From Anadara kagoshimensis (Eukaryota; Mollusca; Bivalvia; Arcoida; Arcidae), in contig CM037867.1 of the NCBI GenBank assembly GCA_021292105.1, forward strand, positions 15,266,928 through 15,330,927: DNA of 64,000 bases, given 5' to 3'. Under the pieces are notes generated by a model, which made no database searches, was not told where the DNA came from, and was given only the letters and a program-made list of their open reading frames with translations. A program made the position numbers and the translations under genes. This document shows, one piece after another, positions 1 to 12,100 of the stretch. Position 1 is the stretch's first letter. Each line of letters starts with the position of its first letter.

Positions 1-323
1 ACAGTAAATGCATACATACATTGTTGGTGGCTTTCTCTATGATTGATTGGTTCTTTCATATCCACAATTTTTTGCTATTTTCAAAAAAAAAAAAAATAAA
101 TAAAAAAAAATACTTGACAAAAATCAACACAGCCACCAACACAACCCAATACAAGTTAATGAGAAATAGTCAAACAAAACAAAGAAAGACATATTGGGAC
201 TAAATTGATTATAAAACTCCCGACTCTGATTAACTATATTTCACTTTTTTTCAACCAATGGGTTGTAGGTACATAAAAGGTCCATTATAGAGGTGTTGCT
301 CTACATCAGGACATAGTATAAAT

Positions 324-525
324 TACAATCAAACTTGCTTTAAAGACAACCTTTATAGAAGTGTCACTTACTTTTAAAGGCCCGATAAATTTTATCCCAA
401 TCGTTCTTAATCCATGTTATTTGAACCAATATTTAAGATATATACATGTCGAAGGGCCACATTTCCAGAAGGTCCACTTTTACAGGTTCTCTTGGGTGCA
501 TGACACTATAAATAGGTTTGATGTA
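324..525. mobile_element. Degenerate mariner-like MITE (family M1)
   Basis: Starts TACAATCAAACTTG and ends GGTTTGATGTA, a decayed form of the TA-CAGTCAAACCTGT terminal repeat seen clearly at 11501, 43564 and 58063. The interior keeps the family's AAAGGCCAC / TTATCCCAAT / TTCTTAATCC pattern. It lies upstream of the first MOCOS exon seen here. Confidence 0.6.
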
Positions 526-578
526 TGTTCAAAAAAGAACATGTATATTGATATTTTTTTAAGAAATCACATTCTGAT

Positions 579-701
579 CATGGTATTTCAAGGGGTGATG
601 AAAGATAGTGTGGCACGCGCCAAAGTCGACGAAGGGCAAAGTCTTTCATTTTGAATTTGACACATGCCACATCATCTTTCATTACCCCTTGAAATACCAT
701 G
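579..701. repeat. Long hairpin (foldback) 1
   Basis: The left arm, CATGGTATTTCAAGGGGT onward, is matched in reverse complement by the right arm ending ACCCCTTGAAATACCATG. Arms are about 39 bp with roughly three differences; the centre contains GTCGACGAAGG. No coding potential. Confidence 0.85.
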
Positions 702-1002
702 GGCAGAAATGTCATTTCTTATATTTACAATTCTTTCTTTTAATAAATATTTTGTACCTTGGCGCTATTTTTTCCATATTTGCTTTTTTAGCCATGCGAG
801 ATTGGCATGTCTCACATGACCACGCGACCCCCTGTGTAGAACATGACATAATATTGCGGGAAAATTGATACACATCTAGGGTCATGACCCCCATTGTCTT
901 TCATTGATAATTGCAATACAATTGCTTCTGTATGTTTCATCGAAGACAGGTACAGTCATATTGTAAATATAATGTAATAATATTAATCATTGATATTTTC
1001 AG

Positions 1003-4000
1003 GTACTACGTATGTGGATCATGTAGGGACAACTCTGTATAGTAGAAGTCAGATAGAGGCTTACCATAAAGATTTGTTGTCTAATCTCTATGGCAACCCA
1101 CACAGTAGAAGTCAGAGTAGTAGATTATCAACAGACCTGATAGATCAAGTTAGATACAGGTTAGAGTAATTAACATGAGTTAACTAAATCTTGATTCAAA
1201 CGTGTTTTAATGATAAAGGAAAAAGGTTCTTAAAATGTTCCCTGGACAATAATACAAACTATACATCTTGTAGCTTTCCATCTCTGGTCAGTCACATTAA
1301 AGAAGTGGATAATACAAAACTGAGTTATTCACATTGCCAAGTTTTCCACATTTCTGAGTTTCTTTCAACCCTTGTGGCTAAATCATCTGAAGTGTGTTTA
1401 TAGATCACCTTCTTGGTTCAAATGCCATTTGGTCTGAACCTGATGTGAGAAAGTTAGTTAATCAGCTTGCCAAAGATCAATTTTCTACAGGTACTCTATT
1501 TTCCTTAACCATCTCAGAATTGACTGCCTCATTATAAGTTAAAGAATCTTGACTGGGGTGTAAAACACTGTTACAAGTTTCATCATTTTGTATGTGTTAG
1601 TTATAGAGGTCTTTTCTTTTTTTTAGAATTCTAAAGCATTTCAATACAAATCCAGATAAATATAGTGTAGTGTTTACATCAGGATGTACAGCAGCTCTAA
1701 AACTTATAGCAGAGACCTTCACCTTTGACCTTGAAGCAGAAGATACATCTGACCTTGAAACTAGTCAAAATGACCTTGAAACTAGTCAAAATGACCTTGA
1801 TACTAGTCAAAATGACCTTGATACTAGTCAAAATGACCATGGAAATAGTCACTTGAAGATTGAGCTTAGTCAAAGAAATAAAGCTGGACATGAAAATAAA
1901 CAAAATATTCAATTTATAGAATCTGGTTCCCATGGTGATGAAAAGACAAACAAGAAAGGTTGTTTTTGCTATCTGCTGGATAACCATACTTCAGTGCAAG
2001 GAATGAGAGAGATAGCTATTGATAAAGCTGGAAGTATACTATGTTTAGATGAACATGAATTAAATACAGATGTAACCATGGCAACCCATGTTTTGAAACA
2101 TAAACAATGTAGACATGGAGGAAATTGTTTATTTGTGTATCCGGCCCAGTCTAATTTTTCTGGTAGAAAATATCCACTTAAATGGATCAAAATGGTTCAG
2201 GACAATGAATTGACCTTTCAAGGTTATCATCAAGGTCATTGGTATGTCGGACTTGATGCTGCAGCTTATGTGTGTACTTCACAACTTGACCTTGACCTCT
2301 ACAGTCCAGATTTTGTAACCTTGTCATTTTACAAGATGTTTGGAATGCCTACAGGACTTGGTTAGTTGATATTTAATTGAATTTAAAATTGAATTTTCAA
2401 ATATTTTACCGATACAATGTCACTGCTAGCTATTTGTTGATAACAAAAGAAAAAGAAAAACCCAAGAAAACCAAATTTGAACCCACAACCCTCCCATCAT
2501 TAGTTTTTGTTCTTAACTGCTCAAAGGGGCCTTTGTGGCCAAGTGGTCTAAACGATGCTTATGGATCACAACACCTCTCAACGACTAGGTTTGAATCCTG
2601 CTTGGGGCACTTTCAAGTGTGAGAAATTGTCTGGGTCAGTACTTTTTTCTGGACACTTCAATGTCCTCCACCATTCTTGAATTGATAGCCTCACAGGGAT
2701 TTTTCTGACCTTTTTGGGAAAAGGACCTTGGGATGAAATTGGGAAAATGCTCAACAAAAATATAATTTTGGGAAAAATCACAACAACATATTAGAAATTC
2801 TACACCACTAGAATACTGATAATTGAACAAATTATATTGGTGTTCACAGCAAAATAGCGCTGTCTCTTTTGTCTCTATATAAATCATCCACCAAAATGTG
2901 GGTTAATATAGATTGAAATCGTTATCAGAACGAGATATCCTCCGAATATGATGTTGATAATGATTTTGTGAATTTTTTTTTTCTCAAACAATTGATAAAC
3001 ATAGGTAATTGGGAATTTTTTACTACAGAATTGGGAAAATGTATGTTTTTTTGCATTGGGAATGGGTCCCTTTACCAGACCCTGTGGATACCCAGAAAAA
3101 TCTCTGCCTCAGTATGATTGAAGTGGTCTAAAATAATATTACCTGACTCACAACTGCTCATCCATATGTTAACATTTTATGATTCTCAATTAGATATATG
3201 AAAGCAAACTATGATCATTGACATTTGTCTTTTCAGGAGCTTTGTTAGTAAGAAATGAATCAGCTGCTGTCTTGACGAAGAAGTATTTTGGTGGTGGTGC
3301 TGTAGCTGTGAGTTCTGCCAAGGAAATGTTCCACGTTCTCAGACCCTTGATATCTGATGGGTAAGTGTTATGATATAAGTACATGTTTATGTACTGTTCT
3401 CCACCGGTGTCTAAGAGGCCTTGTACAAACTGATAATGTCCAAACCGACTCATAATGTCCAAACATTCTTATCAACGCATAATGTCCCAATATCCATCAC
3501 ATTTTTGTCCAAAACAACTCATAATGTCCAAATCGACGCATAATGTCCAAACTTTTCCTGACGCATAATGTCCAAACCTTTTGACGCATAATGTCCAAAC
3601 ATTTTTTGACGCATAGTGTCTAAACTTTTTGACGCATAATGTCCAAACGATTTGACGCATGCCAACAATGTCGATCGAGACAGACAGACAGATAGATAGA
3701 TAAACAGCTAGACAGATAGACAGACAGACAGATAAACGGATATATTAGGCATATAGATTACATAAGATAGATATATAGATACATGAACAAACAGACGAAC
3801 AGAGATATAAAAAAAGTTCGGAAAATCAATCAAACTTGCTTAAGTGGGCTATCTATTTATCTATCTATCTACCCATCCATCCATCTGTCAATCCATCTAT
3901 TTATCTTTCTATCTATCCGTCTGTATGTCTATGTATCTTTCTAGATGTCTGCCTGTCTGTCCGTCCGTTCGGTCCACAACATATATACAGTGTTTTTTTC

Positions 4001-6058
4001 GGTTTTTTCTATGCTTGGGGAACATATGTAAAGTCCTGAGTGAAGTGCGGTAAAATTCTGATGAGCCAGATTGGAACCTGGTAAAATGATCGAGAAAAAC
4101 TGGTAACATTTACAGCTTACCAGCCTTATATATACTAGTCAAATTAGGGCGATTTTTGGAAATGAAATGGAGTGTGTATTTGAACGAATGCGGGCGTATT
4201 TAACCCGATTGTAACACCAAACAGTGTTTGAACTGAAGTATTTTCTACATTTCTCTCATGTTCAATCCGCATCAGACTTCCTGATATCCCATGCTACAAA
4301 CATTTACATTTGTAATTGTATTTTGTTTTAAAAAAATACCGCACAGTTCTCCATGTTTATAGTGAGGATAGTTCGCGATTTTGACAGGATAAATTCGCGA
4401 TTTAGTTAAAAATGAATTAAAGTTGTATAATTTAACACATTCTGTGATAATGATACATTGTTTGAGTGTTGAGACTAACATGTGTTTTTGTTGACAACGA
4501 TGTCTTATATTTTGCTGACTCTAAGGCGAGATAACGATGTTTGCCACAATAGAATTGTAACCATATTTTGTTTGTTTTTCTGTCGAGGCAGACGCGCGTC
4601 TGTTTCAACTTGATCCGTCCATCTATAAGAGAAATGACAAGGTGTTGGTTAGAATGCATGATGACAAGCATCATGAACCACGTAGACACAAGATTATCCC
4701 TGGGGTGATCATCATGACTAATTTAAAACATCATCGATACAAAATAAGGACTGTGCCAGACAAAGACAAACAAAAGCAGATTGTGAAATGGTTCTCGGTG
4801 AAAGATATCACTAGCGAAACAAAAGCAGCTGAAGCCAGCGAGTGAACAGACGTAAAACCAAGCTACATCGACAAAAGTATTACATTGTTAAATCACATGC
4901 TGATAATTTGGGAGGTTTTAAGCAGCAAATTAGATTTGATCCGCCTGGGGTTGGGAACTGTTAGTTTAGTGCAATAGCTGACCAGTTGTCCAGGTTTGCA
5001 ATTCACAGGTCGCCGCAGACTCTTAGATCAGAAATAATAATCGACCTCCACAGGAATCCAGTAAATCGTTTGGGTATTCATTTATCTAATTTTGTTAGAT
5101 AATAACAATTTCATGCGATACCTAAGGGGAAGAGGTTGAAAGAAATTGTGACGTAGAGTTTGAAAACGACGGTGATGTGGAGTTGGCAATGCAACAGGTT
5201 TGTGATGTGGGGTTGGAAAGAAATAGTGAAGTGGCGTTTGAAAACGACGGTGATGTGGGGTTGGAAAGGGATGGTGATGTGAGGTTGCAAAAGGATGATG
5301 ATTTGAAGTTGAAAGGAGATGGTGGTGTGGGGTCTGAAATAGAAGGTGAAGTGGGGTTTGATGCAGACGACAATAACAACTTTCCAGAACTGTTACCTCC
5401 CGAAATTATGCGTAAGATAATAAGGCACACACTGGATAGTAACATGACAATGCTTGGAACTTTTAACCAAGTTTCCCACACTTTTCAAGAACTTACCAAA
5501 GATTACTATCCATTTGTTCACATTCGGGATAAAATAGCAGGTGACCTAGGCTTGCTGAATGCGAAAAAGGTGACAATAAGTTTTTGCCGTTTGTTCAATG
5601 CAGCAGGAAAAGGAAGTGGCCTAGCTGTGCGTTTGAAAGAATGCCTGAAAGATTGCAAAGACTGGTGGAACGCATGGTTGGTTCTGTCAGCATTAAGTTA
5701 CTCACGATATGCAATATCATCAATATTTTGGAAAAGGTAATTGTTCAGTTCCTTACAGACAGTTTTTCTCATCAATCTTTTTTATCACTTCATGCATAAT
5801 TGTACTTGTAACCAAGCCAGGGCTTAGCGGTTTATATTAAAATTGATTTTTGAAAATTATAAGTTGGTTTTTGTATTATGTAATTTTAAAGTATGTTTTA
5901 CTGTGTGTTTAATTTGATATTGACATGATGGGCTGCTTTTACTTACGTGACGTATTTTTAAAATCGATTTTCACTTATTTTACTTGTAATGCAAGTCGAG
6001 GTTTGGAAATATCTGTAATACGGTTACCTGTTGCCATACTGATGTTGATTTACTCCAA

Positions 6059-6111
<53 letters not shown>

Positions 6112-9100
6112 ACCTACCTACCTATCTATCTATTTATCTATTAATTAATTATAGCATTCCAGAATCATAAAAGGCTATAGAGATTAAATATTTTATTTAA
6201 GACACATCTATATCGAGTAACCATTCAGTTGATTCTGTTATTCACGGAGAAATGTTACCTTTTCCTTGGTTTGGTCCTTTATCTGTACCTTCGTTTGATC
6301 AGAGTGCAAAATAAATATAAACCAGCTACTTAGTTTGTTTTTCACGAGGACCACCAACTATTTCTGACAGTTTAAGTTTAGTGAAATAAAACTAATTTCT
6401 TTTAAAATTTGTAAAATTAATGAAGTTACGAACCAATGTACCGTCGGACCAATGAACCGTTGGAACAGCGATATGTCACCAGATCAAACATGCATGATCT
6501 CACAAATGGGGTCCACGTTTGAGGAAATCCCCGCCCACTGACTTAGTGTTGCATAAAAGCTGTTCCAGGTTTAAAAAATCTATAGGTAGGAATGTCCTGA
6601 TTTTCGAAATTCGTGAAACAAGGGATAAACAATGAAATCAGCCTTGGACATAAGTATAAAGATATCAACATTATTGGCATGGGTCAAATCGTTTGGACAT
6701 TATGCGTCAAAAAGTTTGGAGATTATGCATCAAAAAGCTTGAACATTATGCGTCAAGAGGTTTGGACACTATGCGTCAAGAGGTTTGGACACTATGCATC
6801 AAAAAATGTTTGGACATTATGCGTCAAAAGGTTTGGACATAATGCGTCAGAAAAAGTTTGGACATTATGCGTCAATTTGGACACTATGAGTTGTTTTGGA
6901 CAAAAATGTGATGGAAATTAGGACATTATGTGTTGATAAAAATGTTTGGACATTATGAGTCGGTTTGGACATTATCAGTTTGTACAGGCCTTGGTATATT
7001 ACACTAACAAATCACAACGCCTCTCACCGCCTAGGTTCAAATCCCACTCAGGCAGATTTTAGTGTGAGGAAGTTTGCCAGTTAGTTTGCCAAAGGTCCAT
7101 AATTTTCTCTGGGGACTCCAACACCACCCCAGAACTTACAGCCTTGATAGACTAAGTGAAACAATCTTAACTGGGACATAAAACACCATGACTCTACTCC
7201 ACACCAGCAGTGTCGGAATACAAATGTCGGAATCATCTTAAAGTCAAATTAACATACTGATTTATTAATCAGGAGAAATTTATAGGTGAATATTTAGCTG
7301 ATATTGAGATGTTAGAGATTACTCTATAAAAGGTACATATCTCATAAAAGCTTATTTCTGGACAATTTTAAAGTCATATTTCTGGACAATTTCAAAGTCA
7401 GATTTCTAGACAATTTTTCTAAGTCATATTTCTGGACAATTTAAAGTCAGATTTCTGGACAATTTCTAAGTCATATTTCTGGACAATTTCTAAGTCATAT
7501 TTCTGGACAATTTCAAAGTCAGATTTCTGGACAATTTCAAAGTCAGGTTTCTGGACAATTTCAAAGTCAGATTTCTGGACAATAGCTAAGTCAGATTCCT
7601 GGACAATAGCTAAGTCGTGTTTCTGGACAATTTCTAACTCAGATTTCTGGACAATTTCAAAGTCATATTAATTTCTGGACAATTTCTAACTCAGATTTCT
7701 GGACAATTTCTAACGCAGATTTCTGGACAATTTCTAAAATTTCGAACTCAGATTTCTGGACAATCTCTAAGTCATTAATAATATTTATGTTTATTTAATT
7801 AAAAGTAAAAACAATCTACTATTTTTATCTCAATGTGTCTTTTCCTGATAAAAAAATTAATTTTAAGATGTCCTTGAACTTTTGTTAGAGTACTTTATTA
7901 TTTGGAAACAAATTAAAGATTTAATTGTAAAAAAGGATTTCCTATTTATATTAATAAAGATTAACAAAATATTTTTTAATAAAGTAAAAAACATCTAAAT
8001 GAAGGAAACAAAATGAATAAAGAACTAATATTTTTTATGCATTAACCTTTTGACCTTTTTAGTGGTAAAAATAAAGAATAAAATAAATATGGAATCTTCT
8101 TAATCAAATTCTGTTCATTGTTTAGCATTTACAAAACGATTATGGTAGTTCAGTTACAAGAGCACTTGCTCAGTATCTATGAGACTGGAGTTTTAACCCT
8201 GGTTGCTTCTGAGAAAGGTAGTGCCTGTTGGTTTTTGCCAAGCATTTGGAATTTTAGAAATGAAAGTCATGAATCTTTTGGAAGAGACCTTGAAAATCAA
8301 TGACCTGCGTCATAGTATCAGGGTTCGTACAGGCCAGGAAAAGTCCTTAAATTTTGAGGTTAGCCCTAAAAACACCCTTAAAACAAGTCTGACCCTAAAA
8401 AGCCCTTGAATTTATCCTGAAGGCCCTAAAAAGCCCTTGAATTTATCCTGAAGGCCCTAAAAAGCCCTTGAATTTATCCTGAAGGCCCTAAAAAGCCCTT
8501 GAATTTGGGCAGTTGAGTGTTTGTATTTTGATATTAAGTGGTTGCAAATAGACTAATGTAAATAAATAAATATTAATTAATAAGTTACTTTAAAGGAGCA
8601 ATTTAAAGGTACCTGGCCCTTCCAAATGCCCAACTTCAACCGTATCCACTTCAAGTGTTGTTACTATGGACATGTAAGTAATTGTTTTATAGATTTAATT
8701 GCCTTTGCATCACTACTTATTTTGCTTCAATTGTACCTCTGATTAGGCCTTAAATTTGCAAATAAGACCCTGAAAAGACCCTAAAAAGTCCTTAAATTTG
8801 GAGTCCAAATGTCTGTACGAACCCTGTAGTATTTACAGCAAACTAATTTAGTATGCTCCCTGCACCTTTGCCCTGAGCACACTATTTATACATTATTATG
8901 TTTTCCTGAGGGACCTGTGCTACTATAGTATTGTCTCGGGGGAGTACGGTATAATGCCTCAGCCGAAGGTGAAGGCACTATAATTCCCATTCCCAAGACA
9001 ATACTATAGTAGCACAGGTCTGAAGGAAAACATAATAATGTATTTAATTTAGTACATCACATGATACTTTAAAGCATAGTGCATTCTTACCATTGATGAC

Positions 9101-12100
9101 CTTTCAATAGTCTTTTTCAGTTGTGTAGTGTACATCCTGTTTGTCTGGGTCATCGTTGCCGAACCTCAACGCCATTATTGTTTACGAAATTGCGTTCCCA
9201 TTCCTAAGGTGGCGCATGCAAAAAGTATAGTACCTGTCTTAAAAAAACAATAGTACCTTGCTGTCAACGGTACTATACTTGTTGCTAAGGACAGACAGAA
9301 ACTATACAAAATAGAGTGCATGTACATATCCAATCAATTTTGTACAATTTATCATGTGATGTATTAAAAAAGGTAAAAATTTCTGTCACTTTAACAAAAG
9401 CTGTTGACAACTTGATGTAAGTGAACTTTTTGACTGGGCCATGCAGGACACAAGAACGAAGGGTCTTCCTTATCACATTGGCCATGCCATTAGAAAATCT
9501 AGATGGCTGCCAATACTATAGATAGCAAAACAGATACAGTTGAACCTTGTTATAATGCCTTTCTATAACTTTGCCACCTCGCCTAATACCACAGGACAGT
9601 AAAACCTCATTATAATGCCACTCAATATCTTAACCACCTCACTAGTTGATATACTATTTTGAAGTCAAAACATTAATATTTCTGTGTTTCATCTGGTAAG
9701 CTTCTGGCACTTTAACACAAAGCATCTTTATAATGCCAAAAACTGAATAAATGGTGGCGATGAATCAAGGTTTTACTGTATGAAGCCATTACAGATTTAT
9801 TTGTGAACAAATAAATTTTAACCTTGATTTGATGTTGTTATTTATATAACACTTTTGATTGGTTGACCACATTTTATTTTGGTCCATCACCATGTCGCCG
9901 GTTTTATCTAAGACAGATTTAATGAAGCTGAACATTTTTCAATAAACTTATCAAAAAATATCCGGAAAATGATTAACGAGTTGAAGACTATAAAACAAGT
10001 GAATTTTATAGCTTAATGAGGCAATAGATTTCCCTCGTTTTTTATCATCTCTCCGACCCCATGGTGATGTCACTGATTTTAATCTCCCAAGTGCAAAATA
10101 ATGTTTTTCTAGGAGAATGGAAATTATTGTCATTAATTATTGGCGAGTGTGCGGTGTGACAGTCGTTGATAATCTGAAGCAATTCCAGCATGATATTCCT
10201 TGATTGTCTATCGTAATTCCTACCGTTTTTTTTCGCCTTATCATCGTTCAACCTGAACAACTTTATTTTGATGCTAGTTATTAATTTCCGTTTTATCAAG
10301 CCTCAGTCTAATACATGAATTCTGTTTCTAGGGAAAATTTTTATTTTAGAAACCACGAGAAGAAAAAATACAGAACCTTGCAATTTGCTTTTGCTTTGGG
10401 TATATAAATAGAAATTACTGGAAGTTATTTTGTTTAATGGTCACGTTTAGAGTTGAGTGGAGTAATGGTATTTTTATGCCAGTTTTGATTCTTTCACATA
10501 TATTTGGGCAGAAATTAAGACTGAACAAATGGTAACAATGAATTGATTGATTGAATGGGATTTTATGTCCTTGTGAAGAATATTTCACTTATATCAAGAT
10601 GTCACCAGCTTTAGGCAAAGTCACATAAATTTTTACTTTTGCAATATGTTCAGGGCAATGTTCAGGGAGGGTTCTTTAACATGTCATGCCTGCAGGACAT
10701 CAGTTGTTAAAGTTTCTTCTACAGGACCAAATGGATTTTATTCTAAATGCAGAGAGCTTGATGGAAGAACAGCCACTGCCTATTTTCAAATCTTGATCAC
10801 ATGACAATGAATTGAGACTTTACTGTACTGGCAAAATTATTTTTAAGACGCATTGATTTAACATTGTTTATAAGCAAAGTGCTTAGGAACAGCATGTAGG
10901 ATAACCACAGGAATTGAATATACCATAAACATATTTTTTGTCTCGAGTGGAAATTTTTGTGAAGTCGTTTATTGACATTTTTCAAGGGGTTATTTTTTTC
11001 ACAATTTTACCCATTCTTGTGTCAATAACAAGATAACATCTGAATTAGCAAGGGGAGAATTTTTGGGATTTTGTTTTACAATTCACAAAAATGGCAAAAT
11101 ATTTCCACCATATGAAAATAACCATGTTAACAGTACATGTACATGTATTTTCGAAATAGATTACTTTTAAGAACAAATGCCAGATTGTTTATTTCTGCAG
11201 GTAATAAATTATGTTACAGCTATACATGAAGAATATTTTCCTTTGATATTCAAGTGACATTTGAAATCACTTATTTGGTATAAATGATTTTTTTTCTTAA
11301 GTAAATTCCTGCTGTTGTTCAAGGAAGTAATTTATTAAAATTTGATTAACATGGGAAAACGATACTCTGTTTGAAAGGAACGTTAATTGCTTTGTTTATC
11401 ATTTAAGCTTGAAGTTTGTTTGATTTCTATATGAAGGAATGGCGTGATATGGAGTGGAGTTATTGTGTTTCATGCCCCAGTCAAGATTCTTTTTCACTTA
11501 TACAGTCAAACCTGTGTTAAAGGCCACCTCTATCCATATAAGGGCCACCTGCTTATAAAGGCCAGTAAAAATTTATTCCAATTGCTCATTATTCATATTT
11601 TTAACCTGTATATAAGGGTCACCTGATCATAACATAATGGCCACTTTAACTGGTTCCCTCTGGTGGCCTTTATAGACAGAATTGACTGTATCTAGTCTGT
11701 CAGCTCTTGGATGGTGTAGGTAACCAGAATACCCAAAGAAATGCTAACCTTCAAAATTCTTCTTCACATTAGACTCTGCTTCAGAATCTCAGGGTTTCAG
11801 AATTTTGGTTTATAAATGAGTACAGTTAGAACTGATTCCTAAATATGTCCTATGTGAAATAAAAACCTTAAAACCTAAAGATGGGTCTTTTAAGTAGGTG
11901 ATTTGTCTTTGGGTACCATATACAGTGAGAACTTGGACCCAAAGATAGACCTTTTAAGTACCGGTATATGGTTTGATTATTTGATCCTGTGTACTGTAAG
12001 AACTTGGACCTAAAGTAGATGATAACTTTGGGTCCTATATACAGTGAGAACTTTGACCTGAAGATGGAATTCTTAAATAGGTGACATGTCTTTGGGTCCC

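Larger units (their letters stand above)
3422..6986 (+). mobile_element. Decayed 3.6-kb DNA transposon with minisatellite TIRs (Ginger-like candidate)
   Basis: Ends are perfect inverted repeats, TGTACAAACTGATAATGTCC at 3422 and its complement ending TGTACA at 6986, flanked by the direct repeat GGCCT (3417-3421 and 6987-6991). Each end continues as an array of about 20-bp units containing ATAATGTCCAAAC, the two arrays being in opposite orientation. Inside are degraded coding segments (4585-5100) resembling an integrase C-terminal SH3-like domain and an OTU protease, and an open frame (5177-5740) with acidic repeats and an F-box-like motif. TG...CA ends, a 5-bp target duplication and an integrase-like C-terminus fit Ginger-type transposons. 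No DDE integrase core is visible, so assignment is inference. It sits in MOCOS intron 3 (of those seen), 61 bp after the exon. Confidence 0.75.

Noticed and set aside
361..654. 97-aa ORF upstream of the first MOCOS exon, as a possible N-terminal exon
   Set aside because: No resemblance to the MOCOS N-terminus; overlaps a MITE and a hairpin arm.
3836..4109. Overlapping ORFs rich in LSIY / IYLS
   Set aside because: Translation of the TATC/CATC microsatellite inside the transposon.
6613..6921. 102-aa ORF with repeated [19 protein letters not shown] units
   Set aside because: Translation of the minisatellite terminal repeat; the mirror ORF at 3472-3660 is the same.
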